Shown here one piece after another: positions 1 to 8,067 of a DNA stretch of 64,000 bases. Positions within the stretch are counted from its first letter, which is position 1. Each line of letters opens with the position of its first letter. A program made the position numbers and the translations under genes. Source of the stretch: Oscillospiraceae bacterium (lineage in GTDB: Bacteria; Bacillota; Clostridia; Oscillospirales; Ruminococcaceae); contig JAJQGJ010000014.1 of the NCBI GenBank assembly GCA_021200565.1, positions 57,403 to 121,402 on the forward strand, written 5' to 3'. Under the pieces are notes generated by a model. It was not told where the DNA came from and made no database searches. It saw nothing but the letters and a program-made list of their open reading frames with translations.

Positions 1-244
1 TAAGTAAGTCCGCAAACGATTTTACGGGTACTCCACTGCAATTCGTATCATCACCGTAATCATCACAGTGCCTGTAAACAATATCCGACTTTATTCCAAG
101 CTTCTCGTTAAGCTCACATAAAAATCGCTCAGTTTCTAGTTCTGAATATGGATAGATGCATACCTTTAAGCTGAGTAAACTTTTCATATACTCCACAATG
201 TCACAGTGCATCCTTTCTATCTCGCTTTCAATCAGTTCAAGCAT
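1..244 (-). CDS. Partial gene downstream of the peptide transporter, possible peptide-maturation protein
   Basis: The reading frame opens with ATG at 244 and stays open to the window edge, so only the first 81 codons are visible. The N-terminus is a short acidic helix (MLELIESEIERMHCDIVEYM), followed by a beta strand with an IYPYSE turn and an alternating strand/helix pattern. It follows the ABC transporter in the same direction after a 101-base gap and so is probably in the same operon as the Cys-rich peptide. I vaguely associate an early YPxS strand with the clostridial peptide-maturation proteins named TIGR04066, but the match is from memory and weak. The AAAGGA upstream is about 12 bases away, a long spacing. 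Two nearby ATGs in other frames hit stops at once, which supports this start. Confidence 0.55.
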   Translation of the reverse strand, partial: MLELIESEIERMHCDIVEYMKSLLSLKVCIYPYSELETERFLCELNEKLGIKSDIVYRHCDDYGDDTNCSGVPVKSFADLL

Positions 245-283
245 TTCTCATTCATTCCTTTACAATTGTTTATTTTTTATGCC

Positions 284-316
284 AAGCGCAAAAGCTAAAG
301 TCTTGCCTTTGCGCTT
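284..316. other. Intercistronic hairpin
   Basis: A perfect 9-bp inverted repeat (AAGCGCAAA at 284-292 with TTTGCGCTT at 308-316) lies between the transporter stop and the next gene. On the minus strand, the direction of transcription, it is followed by an A-rich stretch rather than T's, so it does not look like a terminator. An mRNA stability or processing element is more likely. Confidence 0.5.
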
Positions 317-345
317 AGTATAGACAATACTCATAGTTCCGACCT

Positions 346-2154
346 TTACGATTCCTCATTCGCCTTGACATAGAACTCCGACTGCTTATCGAACATTTCA
401 GTGTAAAGACCGCCCTGAGCGTAAAGCTCCTTATGTGTGCCATAGCCGACCATATGTCCATCTTGGAACACTGCAACCCTGTCGGCGAGCTGAACTGCAG
501 AAAGGCGGTGGGTTATAAGGACGGCACACTTGTCCTGAATCATTGAGTTGAACTGTGAGTAGATTTCGTACTCGGCGTTTGGATCAAGTGCGGCAGTAGG
601 TTCATCCAAGAGATAGATTTCGCCTCCGTGATACTGTGCTCTTGCGATTGCAATACGCTGTCCTTCCCCTCCCGATGGCTTGAAGCCTTCTTCGTCAACA
701 AGTTTTCCGACATATGTGTCATAACCCTTCGGCAACTTCTCCACCAACTTTGAAAGACCACACCGCTTGCAGACCTCGTCAAGACGTTCACCGTCGCACG
801 GCTCGCCGGTAAGTGTAATATTCTTCTCCAGTGGCAACTCATACTCAACGTAATCCTGAAATACAGGTGCGAACAGCCGCTGATACTTTTCGTAGTCATA
901 CTCGTTTATGTTTTTGCCGTTAAGCAAAATCTCTCCCTCGGTCGGCGTATAAAGCCTTGTGAGAAGCTTTATGAATGTTGATTTTCCAGCACCGTTTTCT
1001 CCGACAACGCAGAGATGCTCTGAGCCTTTGAGTGTGAGATTCAGATTTTTCAAAGCATATACTTCACTGCCGGGATATTTGAATGAAACATTCTTAAATT
1101 CGATTGTAGAGTCCTTGTCATAGACAGGTGTTTCAGTTCCGCAACCATATCCCTTTCTTGGAAGCGACATGAATTCGAGATACTCCTGAATATTGAGGCT
1201 TTTAGCCGAAAGCGACAGATATGTATTGAATACATTAGACAAAGCCGATGAGAACTGGCTGACAGCCGAAAGATATATTGTCATGCTGCCTATTGCAAGT
1301 GAATAGTATATGACTCTGATAATGAGATAAGCGTATAAAACTACTTGTTGTACAAGTGAGGTGATGGTAGAGACAATACCACCAATTGACCATGAACGCT
1401 TACCCTGGATGATGATATTGGCAAACTTATACTTGTTTTCTCTGAAAAGGCTTATGAGATATTCTCCTGCTGAGAAAAGCCTGTTTTCTTTGCCATATGC
1501 CTGCTCGTACATCATGTAGGTTAATCCCCAGTCACGGTTTGAATAAACTGCATTTTTCTTGTTCAGCTCAAATTGCTTCGCATTAAGCTTCTTCGTAACT
1601 GCCGAGTTGATAAGCACCATAGTCAATATCAAAATCACTATCAATGGGTGTAGTGTTGCAATGATAGATGAAATTGCAATGAGAGTGAACACAGCAGTAA
1701 CTGCTTGGAATATGAGATCAGTGTAATTCATAATATCACTTAACGTGTCACTGGCACGATTTTTCATAACAATTATATTGGGATTCTCAAAATTCTCATA
1801 ATCCATCGTCATCAGATGGCGATAAAAATCCGACTCAAAGCTGATGTCCAAGTCCCATCTGATTTTGTTGAGCCAATAATCGCCCCATGAATTTACAACA
1901 TAAGCAATTAACGAATTTAAAACCAAGAGACCGACGTACAGAACCACCATACCGATGCTGTCACCATCGACAAGTGCATTGATAATCCATCCGGGGAGTA
2001 CCGTGTACATAACTGTTATCAATGCCTGTAGCACTGATATTAAGCCTTTGAGGAAAAGATATAGCTTTCCTTTAGGCGTTCCCACAACGAAGGACAGCAC
2101 AAACTTTGTACACTTCCATGTGTTCTTTACTTTTTGATTGTCGGGCTTTTTCAT
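346..2154 (-). CDS. ABC transporter, fused membrane and ATPase domains (probable peptide exporter)
   Basis: A 602-residue half-transporter. The first ~320 residues carry six hydrophobic segments of an exporter-type ABC membrane domain; the rest is a nucleotide-binding domain with Walker A GENGAGKST, a variant signature SGGEGQ, Walker B IYLLDEP and the switch histidine in ITHR. There is no N-terminal C39 peptidase domain, so if it exports a leader-peptide substrate, cleavage must be done elsewhere. The start at 2154 is preceded by AAAGGAGGAG. It lies 105 bases downstream of a small Cys-rich peptide gene on the same strand, which suggests that the peptide is the cargo. The ATPase assignment is firm; the substrate is inferred from position only. 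Confidence 0.9.
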   Translation of the reverse strand: MKKPDNQKVKNTWKCTKFVLSFVVGTPKGKLYLFLKGLISVLQALITVMYTVLPGWIINALVDGDSIGMVVLYVGLLVLNSLIAYVVNSWGDYWLNKIRWDLDISFESDFYRHLMTMDYENFENPNIIVMKNRASDTLSDIMNYTDLIFQAVTAVFTLIAISSIIATLHPLIVILILTMVLINSAVTKKLNAKQFELNKKNAVYSNRDWGLTYMMYEQAYGKENRLFSAGEYLISLFRENKYKFANIIIQGKRSWSIGGIVSTITSLVQQVVLYAYLIIRVIYYSLAIGSMTIYLSAVSQFSSALSNVFNTYLSLSAKSLNIQEYLEFMSLPRKGYGCGTETPVYDKDSTIEFKNVSFKYPGSEVYALKNLNLTLKGSEHLCVVGENGAGKSTFIKLLTRLYTPTEGEILLNGKNINEYDYEKYQRLFAPVFQDYVEYELPLEKNITLTGEPCDGERLDEVCKRCGLSKLVEKLPKGYDTYVGKLVDEEGFKPSGGEGQRIAIARAQYHGGEIYLLDEPTAALDPNAEYEIYSQFNSMIQDKCAVLITHRLSAVQLADRVAVFQDGHMVGYGTHKELYAQGGLYTEMFDKQSEFYVKANEES

Positions 2155-2259
2155 ACTGCTCCTCCTTTTGGGACATAAAATGCATCATAAAATCCATTTG
2201 TTGTGGTAATGCCATAAAGCAAAAGTGATAGTTGCAAAATCACATTGTACTACAACATA

Positions 2260-2427
2260 TCACGCTGGTGATGCATTGTTACAGGTAGAAGCGGTTGCAC
2301 AACTACCACCATTGGTAAGCGCTGAACTATAAACTCCCTTTGAAATATCTGCGTTACTACAGTGTCCTGTGCAACTGCTTCCCATTAATTCGTATAGTTC
2401 ACCGTTTGTACTCTTTTCAAAATTCAT
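2260..2427 (-). CDS. Small Cys/Ser/Thr-rich peptide, candidate RiPP precursor
   Basis: A 55-codon gene with a near-perfect AGGAGGTGAT ribosome binding site six bases before its ATG. The first 16 residues (MNFEKSTNGELYELMG) look like a leader: acidic, with an ELxELMG-like end resembling class II leader boundaries. The remaining ~39 residues are Gly/Ser/Thr/Ala/Asn-rich with four cysteines at 19, 23, 43 and 49, in the segments GSSCTGHCSNAD and GGSCATASTCNNASPA. This is the composition of thioether- or lanthionine-type precursors; one C-x3-D spacing (C23-D27) occurs. An exporter follows at once. No maturase is visible in the window; it could lie beyond the left edge. The small gene is well supported; the RiPP role is inference. 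Confidence 0.72.
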   Translation of the reverse strand: MNFEKSTNGELYELMGSSCTGHCSNADISKGVYSSALTNGGSCATASTCNNASPA

Positions 2428-2743
2428 GTTATCACCTCCTACTACAATATAATTATAGGTTTAGAAGCCTTACAGCCAGTAAAACTCTTTTCCTGCTATG
2501 TGGTTATTTCAAAAATAAAATCTACTGAACCCACCTCATTTCTACTAACCGGTTGCAACTATCACTACGCATTATGTTCGATTCAATTACTGTATAACTT
2601 TAATATCTCTAGGGTATCCGATCGTCACGAAGCATTATTCTTTGAAAATTTGCTGTCAAATTGCTGTCAGCCTGTCACGACGATTCTCTGAAAGTACAAT
2701 ATACAGTGCCTTTAGCTTTCACATAGCCACTATATCTTGTATC
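2428..2743. promoter_or_regulatory. Upstream region of the Cys-rich peptide gene
   Basis: This 316-base stretch separates the peptide gene from the lysS stop. On the minus strand a TATAAT sits at 2457-2452, about 25 bases before the ATG, giving a very short leader. The hexamer 17 bases further upstream (ACTGGC) is a poor -35, which may mean that an activator or alternative factor is needed. The rest is AT-rich with stops in all frames and shows no gene I can support. No clear lysS terminator was seen. Confidence 0.45.
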
Positions 2744-4321
2744 TCACTTATCCAACGTCTTCATCGTCGGGAACAGCAGCACATCCCTGATCGCAGGCGA
2801 GCCGGTCATGAACTGGACCATTCTGTCGATGCCGAAGCCGATGCCGCCCGTCGGGGGCATGCCTATCTCGAGGGCATTCATGAAGTCCTCATCAATCGAG
2901 TTCGCTTCGTCGTCGCCGAGGCGGATGAGCTCCTCCTGAGCTTCGAAGCGCTGGCGCTGATCAACCGGGTCGTTGAGCTCACTATAAGCGTTGCACATTT
3001 CTGCACGGCAGATATACATCTCGAAACGCTCGACATAGTCAGGATTTTTCGGCTTGCGCTTCGTGAGAGGTGAAATCTCAACCGGGTGATCCATGATGAA
3101 TGTCGGCTGGATGAGGTTCTCCTCGACATACTTCTCGAAAAGAAGGTTCAGAATGTCGCCCTTGTGGTGACGCTTTTCGTCGAACTCGAGATGGTGCTCA
3201 CGGGCAATCTCAAAAGCCTCAGCGTCGGTCTTGACGCTGGCATAGTCGACGCCGGAATACTTCTTCACAGCTTCAATCATCGTTAGCCTCTCAAACGGCT
3301 TTCCGAGGTCGATTACTTCGCCATCGTACTCAATCTGTGTTGAGCCAACAACGGTTTCGGCGATATGCCTGTAAAGATTCTCGGCGAGGTCCATCATTCC
3401 ATGATAGTCGGTGTAAGCCTGGTAGAGCTCCATCAAAGTAAACTCGGGATTATGATGAGTGTCGACGCCTTCGTTGCGGAAAACTCTTCCTATCTCATAA
3501 ACCCTGTCGATTCCGCCGACGATGAGTCTCTTGAGGTAGAGCTCAAGAGAAATTCTCAGCTTGACGTCCTCACCAAGCGAGTTGTAATGTGTGACAAACG
3601 GTCTTGCATTCGCTCCGCCTGCGTTCTGGACGAGCATCGGGGTCTCAACCTCGACAAAGCCCTGTGAATCGAGCCATCTGCGGATTTCGCTGATAATCTT
3701 CGAGCGCAAGATGAACGTCTTCTTTACGTCCGGATTTACGATGAGATCTGTGTATCTCTGGCGGTATCTTGTGTCTCTGTCCTTTAAGCCGTGCCACTTT
3801 TCTGGGAGCGGAACGAGGGACTTCGACAGGAGTGTGATTTTCTTTGCGTGAAGCGAGATTTCGCCGCTGCGGGTTCTGAAAACGAAGCCTTCGACGCCGA
3901 CAATGTCGCCGATGTCCCACTTCTTGAAGTCCTGGAACACTTCCTCGCCGACTTCGTTCATTCTCACATAGAACTGGATTCTGCCGGCGCTGTCCTGAAT
4001 GTCGCAGAAGCTCGCCTTACCCATAATTCGGCGGCTCATCATTCTTCCGGCAATTCTCCAGGTTTCAGCGTGGACCTTCTCAAGCTCTTCTGCAAGCTTC
4101 TCTTCCGAATCTCCGGCAGCTTCCTTGGCTTTAGCTTCCTGCGCTTCATAGTGAGCCTTGAGCTCGGCTGAAGTGGTATTGAAATCGAACTTGGTTATCT
4201 CAAAGGGATTCTTTCCGGCAGACTTGAGAGCTTCAAGCTTGTCAAGGCGTATCTTGCGGAGCGAATTAACCTCCTCCGCAGTCATCTCCTCGCCGGAATT
4301 TTCCAAAATCTCTTCTGTCAT
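2744..4321 (-). CDS. lysS: Lysyl-tRNA synthetase, class II
   Basis: Charges tRNA-Lys with lysine. The 525-residue protein has an N-terminal OB-fold anticodon-binding domain (from about residue 88, WRIAGRMMSRR) and a class II catalytic core. Motif 2 is seen as FRNEGVDTHHNPEFT and motif 3 as GGIGFGIDRMVQ near the C-terminus. A charged, Glu/Ala-rich stretch at residues 55-85 makes it slightly longer than usual. It starts 21 bases after greA, so the pair is very likely co-transcribed from the promoter upstream of greA, an arrangement common in Firmicutes. Assignment is certain. Confidence 0.98.
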   Translation of the reverse strand: MTEEILENSGEEMTAEEVNSLRKIRLDKLEALKSAGKNPFEITKFDFNTTSAELKAHYEAQEAKAKEAAGDSEEKLAEELEKVHAETWRIAGRMMSRRIMGKASFCDIQDSAGRIQFYVRMNEVGEEVFQDFKKWDIGDIVGVEGFVFRTRSGEISLHAKKITLLSKSLVPLPEKWHGLKDRDTRYRQRYTDLIVNPDVKKTFILRSKIISEIRRWLDSQGFVEVETPMLVQNAGGANARPFVTHYNSLGEDVKLRISLELYLKRLIVGGIDRVYEIGRVFRNEGVDTHHNPEFTLMELYQAYTDYHGMMDLAENLYRHIAETVVGSTQIEYDGEVIDLGKPFERLTMIEAVKKYSGVDYASVKTDAEAFEIAREHHLEFDEKRHHKGDILNLLFEKYVEENLIQPTFIMDHPVEISPLTKRKPKNPDYVERFEMYICRAEMCNAYSELNDPVDQRQRFEAQEELIRLGDDEANSIDEDFMNALEIGMPPTGGIGFGIDRMVQFMTGSPAIRDVLLFPTMKTLDK

Positions 4322-4342
4322 TATATCTCTCCTAACGGGAAT

Positions 4343-4816
4343 TTATCTGTCAATGCCCAAAATCTCGAACTTAAGCGTTCCCGATGGAACTTCAACCTCG
4401 AAGATGTCGCCAATCTTCTTCTTGAGGCAAGCTTTGCCAATCGGTGATTCGTCGGAAATCTTATCGTTGTCAGGGTCAGACTCAGTGGAGCCGACAATCT
4501 GATATGTCAGAATCTCGTCCAGGTCGAAATCCTTGAGCTTGACGAATGAACCAACGCCGACTTCGTCCAAAGAAAGGCTGTCGTCATCAACGATGATAGC
4601 GTTTGCGATGACGACTTCGAGGTCGGCAATCTGGGCTTCGAGCATACCCTGCTCGTTCTTCGCCTCGTCGTACTCAGCGTTTTCGGACAAGTCGCCATAT
4701 GAACGGGCTTCCTTGAGCCTTTCAGCGACCTCTTTACGACGGACGGTTACCAGATACTCGAGCTCTTCCTGAAGCTTGTTGAAGCCATCCCTTGATATTG
4801 TAGTAGCTTTCGCCAT
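4343..4816 (-). CDS. greA: Transcription elongation factor GreA
   Basis: Rescues backtracked RNA polymerase by stimulating transcript cleavage through the secondary channel. The 157-residue protein begins at ATG 4816 (MAKATTISRDGF), with GGAGGT correctly placed upstream; an in-frame extension to 4861 has no ribosome binding site. The N-terminal coiled coil includes the tip region ARSYGDLSENAEYDEAKNEQ with the acidic residues needed for cleavage. The C-terminal FKBP-like domain has the usual ISDESPIGKACL and GDIFEVEVPSG. A consensus promoter lies 77 bases upstream. First gene of a greA-lysS unit. Confidence 0.98.
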   Translation of the reverse strand: MAKATTISRDGFNKLQEELEYLVTVRRKEVAERLKEARSYGDLSENAEYDEAKNEQGMLEAQIADLEVVIANAIIVDDDSLSLDEVGVGSFVKLKDFDLDEILTYQIVGSTESDPDNDKISDESPIGKACLKKKIGDIFEVEVPSGTLKFEILGIDR

Positions 4817-4892
4817 TGTAATTACCTCCAAAACAGTTTTTCGCAGTCCTCCCGCAAACAAGCCATCTGCCGAGACTGCGCCATTCTTTTAT

Positions 4893-4921
4893 ATTATAAG
4901 ACTATTTTGAGCAGTTGTCAA
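4893..4921 (-). promoter_or_regulatory. Sigma-A promoter of greA-lysS
   Basis: On the minus strand TTGACA (4921-4916) and TATAAT (4898-4893) match the consensus at every base, with a 17-base spacer. The start is expected near 4886, giving a ~70-base leader before greA. Confidence 0.88.
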
Positions 4922-4924
4922 GAT

Positions 4925-4962
4925 GTAAGAATGAAAGACGGCAGAGTCATGGGGCTCTGCCG
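4925..4962 (-). terminator. Terminator after the KilA-N gene
   Basis: Stem CGGCAGAG/CTCTGCCG (4939-4946 with 4955-4962) with an 8-base loop, followed on the minus strand by a T-rich run. It lies 17 bases after the stop at 4979 and just ahead of the greA promoter, insulating the two units. Confidence 0.8.
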
Positions 4963-4978
4963 CTGAAAACAAGTCATT

Positions 4979-5830
4979 TTACTGATTACCGATTGTTCGA
5001 GGCAAATTCAACGCAGTTGATTCGTCAAGTACAGCTAATTGTTGCAGACTCAAGCTTCTCAGCAGCGGCATTCTCTCGGACTGCGGTTTGCCACTTTGAA
5101 TCAGCACTGCATTATAGCTTTCCATATTAGATAAAATCAGAAGTTGCTTTATCGTCGCATAATCACGAATGTTGCCTTTCTTTCCGGGATTGTTGTCTCT
5201 CCATTGTTTTGCGGTCTGTCCAAAAAGGACAACGTTCAGCAAATCAGCCTCGTTTGCATAGGTACATGAGATTTGCTCCGGAGTCAGTTCGGGGAGAATC
5301 AGATTATCTCTGATCGCATTGGTATGTATCTTGTAATTTATCTTGGATATTTCTCTGTTAAGATTCCAATTCAGAGATAGCCTGCTGTTTTCATCGTTCT
5401 TTAGCCTGCGGTAATCCTGCATTATGTAAAGCTGGAATTCAGGAGAAGTCCATGATGCAAATGACATTGCTATATCACTGTGTGCATAAGTTCCGCCATA
5501 ACGACCAGCTTTTGAGACAATTCCCACAGCGTTAGTGAGTTCAATCCATTTTGACGGAGTCATTACGAATCTGTTCAATCCAGCTTCTGTTCTAACCGCC
5601 TCGAATTGCACACGGTTAAAACCGGGATTGTGCAGTTCTTCCCATACAGCCAGGAATTCTATTGTATTCCTGTTACGCATCCAGTTCTGGATCACAAATC
5701 TTGGGTCGTCTTCATTGCGATATTTGGCAATATCGGTAAGTGATATGAATTCGTTTTCAAAATCCATCGTATAAACGGCAATATCTATACCTTTAGCATG
5801 GATAGTTTCTTTAATATGCTTTTCCGCCAC
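4979..5830 (-). CDS. KilA-N domain protein
   Basis: A 283-residue protein with an N-terminal KilA-N DNA-binding domain, seen in the run ISLTDIAKYRNEDDPRFVIQ, the WMRNRNTIEFL helix and the later TEAGLNRFVMTPSKWIE and GRYGGTYAHSDIAMSFASW segments. KilA-N modules come from phages and large DNA viruses, but this stand-alone ~280-residue form is widespread in gut bacteria. Residues 165-235 form a second conserved part. The start is GTG at 5830 behind GGGGGGAATT. It is a single-gene unit with its own terminator. The biological role is unknown; a phage-related origin is plausible, but no other phage gene is next to it. Confidence 0.85.
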   Translation of the reverse strand: MAEKHIKETIHAKGIDIAVYTMDFENEFISLTDIAKYRNEDDPRFVIQNWMRNRNTIEFLAVWEELHNPGFNRVQFEAVRTEAGLNRFVMTPSKWIELTNAVGIVSKAGRYGGTYAHSDIAMSFASWTSPEFQLYIMQDYRRLKNDENSRLSLNWNLNREISKINYKIHTNAIRDNLILPELTPEQISCTYANEADLLNVVLFGQTAKQWRDNNPGKKGNIRDYATIKQLLILSNMESYNAVLIQSGKPQSERMPLLRSLSLQQLAVLDESTALNLPRTIGNQ

Positions 5831-5990
5831 TCAAATTCCCCCCTGAAAGCAGGATTTTTCCAAATGTCTCCCATGTCATATTCAAATAACCGCTCTATTC
5901 GTCTAATCTGTCTCCATCAAAGTCTTCTCCCGATACTCTTATAATACCACAAATCTCCCCTCCATTCAAGAGTATTTTTTCAATTCACAC

Positions 5991-6019
5991 TTGACAATTC
6001 TAAAATAATCCTGTATAAT
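5991..6019 (+). promoter_or_regulatory. Consensus sigma-A promoter of the comEC-like gene
   Basis: TTGACA at 5991-5996 and TATAAT at 6014-6019 match the consensus at every base with exactly 17 bases between. The predicted start (~6026) is only 8 bases from the ATG at 6034, which favours initiation at the ATG at 6052. Confidence 0.9.
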
Positions 6020-6051
6020 ATTATTATCATTTAATGAAAGGGAGTGTTCGC

Positions 6052-8067
6052 ATGCGACATGAGGCGGGATTGGCTGCCGGTGGCGCATTGACGGGGCTTC
6101 TCTTCTGTTTTTATGCAGATTTGCCGATGAGAATTGCGCTTATCGCCCTGGCGGCGGTGCTTCTTGTCGCTGGTTTGGCTATTCTGACAGGACAATTACG
6201 CAAAGCGGTTTCAACCGCTTTTTTATTTTTACTCATTTTCTCGGTCTACGGCACCGTCTGGTTCCACCTCCGTGCAGACAGGCTCACTGCGCTTTCCGGC
6301 GAAACTGTAACCGTCTCGGGAATTGTCACCGACTGCTCGGACAGTGACCGCTCAGAGGTTACAATAAGTGGCACCATCGGCGGAATAAGAGGCAAAGCTA
6401 TAGTCTATCTCAGCGGCTATAGCATCTCTCCGGGCGACAGAATCACGTTTGAGGCAACCGTTTCCGAGCTCACCGACAGTGCAGGCTTCTCTGCGAGCTC
6501 CTACTACAACCCGAAAGGCATTTTCGTCAGATGCTATCAGACCGGCGATATTGCCATCACTCCTGCTTCCGGAATCTACGCCCTTTACGGCGAGCTCAGG
6601 AGTTATAAAGAGAGGCTTACAACAGCCCTTTGCTCCTACGTCGGGCTAAACGAGGGTCAGCTTCTTTCGAGCATGCTCTGCGGAACGAGCGAAAGCCTTG
6701 ACACTTCAGTCAGAGCATCACTCAACCGGAGTGGAATTGGGCATCTTCTGGCGGTTTCCGGGCTTCACGTCAGCATCGTTGCGGCTCTGGTCGCCTTTTT
6801 TCTGAAGCTGCTGAGGGCTCCAAGACCCTTGACATTCATCGCTTCCGAATCAATCATGGCTCTCTTCGTCGTCTTTTCAGGGATGAGAATTTCGGCGGTG
6901 AGAGCTTTTATTATGATGACCGTCTATCTTCTCTCCTTCGTCATTAAACGTGAATACGACGTTACCGCAGCTCTCGGCGTCACGATACTCATTATGCTCG
7001 CATTTTCGCCCTACAGCGTCGCTGACGGCTCTTTTCTTCTTTCCGTTTCGGGAGTTTTCGGAGCAGCCGTCGTGGGCGAGGCGGTGTCGAAGGCGTTTTC
7101 GGTCAGAGGTCGGTTCAAGCGGGCTGCCGTCACTTATATCTGCGTCTATTTCTGCATTCTCCCCGTTTCGGTCTTTGTTTTTGACGAGATTTCACTCGTC
7201 TCGGTTATTACAAATCTGCTTCTCACGCCGTTTTGCACCGTGGCACTCGTTCTCACTCTCGTTTTTGCAGCATGCGGGACGCCTGCCGGGCTGTCTTTTC
7301 TCATAGAGATTGCTGGCTTTATCGCCAGATGGGTGATTAAGATATGCGGTTTTATCGCAAACCTCGGCTTCACCTATATTCCGATAAAATATGCCGCCGT
7401 GCGGATTCTGATTCTGTCCCTCACGGCGGCTGTTGTTATAATTCTGATTGTTTCAAAAAATGTCCGGCTTGCGACATTCTCAGCGGCTGCTGCTTTCCTC
7501 GTGACTGTCGCTGCAATGTTCGCTCTTATGGTTTCCGATTCCGGCACAACTCACCTGAAGATAATTTCCGACGGCGATGGCTATCTTTTGGTCGTTTATC
7601 AGGGCGGAGAGTGCATTGTGGTCGATTCGGACGGGTCGTATCCTGAGAATTTCGGCTATATTCTCTCGGAGGAGGGGCTAACCACTGTCGACGCCGTCGC
7701 AATCCTGAGTAACGGCATAGCCAACTATTCCGCATATCTGAACCTTTCTACCGCTCCCGACATTATCCTGTTTCAGCTGAGCCCGTCTGCACACGCAAGC
7801 TCTGAAACCGAGCTTTTAAACCTCACCGACGGCTCGAGCCTGAGCCTTGGCTCCGCAGAAGTGCTGATTTCCGGCGGCTGCACCATCGTCACCATGGGAG
7901 GCAGGACGATTGTCATCACCGAATCTGAAGTCCCGCAGGATGGGTATTATATCTATATCGCCGACGGCGTTTGCGTTACGAATGTTTATGGGGAGGTCAT
8001 GGTGGCGAAAGAGGGAATGGAAATAGAGATTTCGGGCATCAGCCAAGTAGCCACTCTACCACATTGA
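6052..8067 (+). CDS. comEC: ComEC/Rec2-family competence membrane protein with degenerate metallo-hydrolase tail
   Basis: In competent bacteria ComEC forms the inner-membrane channel for single-stranded DNA, with a C-terminal metallo-beta-lactamase-like domain. This 671-residue protein has the N-terminal soluble domain (about 40-170), the ComEC core with the hallmark LLAVSGLHVSIVAALV near residue 225, and about ten membrane segments. In the C-terminal part the strand that should carry the HxHxDH metal site reads AVAILSNGIANYSAYLNL, with no histidines, so the nuclease-like site looks lost. The ATG at 6052 has GGGAG at the right distance; the upstream ATG at 6034 does not. The end overlaps the convergent ATPase gene by 29 bases. 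The family is certain; activity in DNA uptake is not. Confidence 0.88.
   Translation: MRHEAGLAAGGALTGLLFCFYADLPMRIALIALAAVLLVAGLAILTGQLRKAVSTAFLFLLIFSVYGTVWFHLRADRLTALSGETVTVSGIVTDCSDSDRSEVTISGTIGGIRGKAIVYLSGYSISPGDRITFEATVSELTDSAGFSASSYYNPKGIFVRCYQTGDIAITPASGIYALYGELRSYKERLTTALCSYVGLNEGQLLSSMLCGTSESLDTSVRASLNRSGIGHLLAVSGLHVSIVAALVAFFLKLLRAPRPLTFIASESIMALFVVFSGMRISAVRAFIMMTVYLLSFVIKREYDVTAALGVTILIMLAFSPYSVADGSFLLSVSGVFGAAVVGEAVSKAFSVRGRFKRAAVTYICVYFCILPVSVFVFDEISLVSVITNLLLTPFCTVALVLTLVFAACGTPAGLSFLIEIAGFIARWVIKICGFIANLGFTYIPIKYAAVRILILSLTAAVVIILIVSKNVRLATFSAAAAFLVTVAAMFALMVSDSGTTHLKIISDGDGYLLVVYQGGECIVVDSDGSYPENFGYILSEEGLTTVDAVAILSNGIANYSAYLNLSTAPDIILFQLSPSAHASSETELLNLTDGSSLSLGSAEVLISGGCTIVTMGGRTIVITESEVPQDGYYIYIADGVCVTNVYGEVMVAKEGMEIEISGISQVATLPH

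Noticed and set aside
284..316. Hairpin read as a terminator for the ABC transporter
   Set aside because: The run after the stem on the transcribed strand is A-rich, not T-rich.
2072..2215. A 47-codon minus-strand frame starting MALPQQMDFMMHFMSQ between the Cys-rich peptide and the transporter
   Set aside because: No ribosome binding site, and most of it overlaps the transporter N-terminus in another frame; it looks like chance.
2600..2720. Tandem TGACAGCAATTTGACAGCAAATTTTC on the minus strand, reminiscent of integrase 3' ends or att sites
   Set aside because: No open frame of useful length leads into it, no tRNA is adjacent and no second copy was found in the window.
4979..5830. KilA-N gene as sign of a resident prophage
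   Set aside because: No other phage genes, integrase or attachment sites nearby; the stand-alone form is common in gut bacteria.
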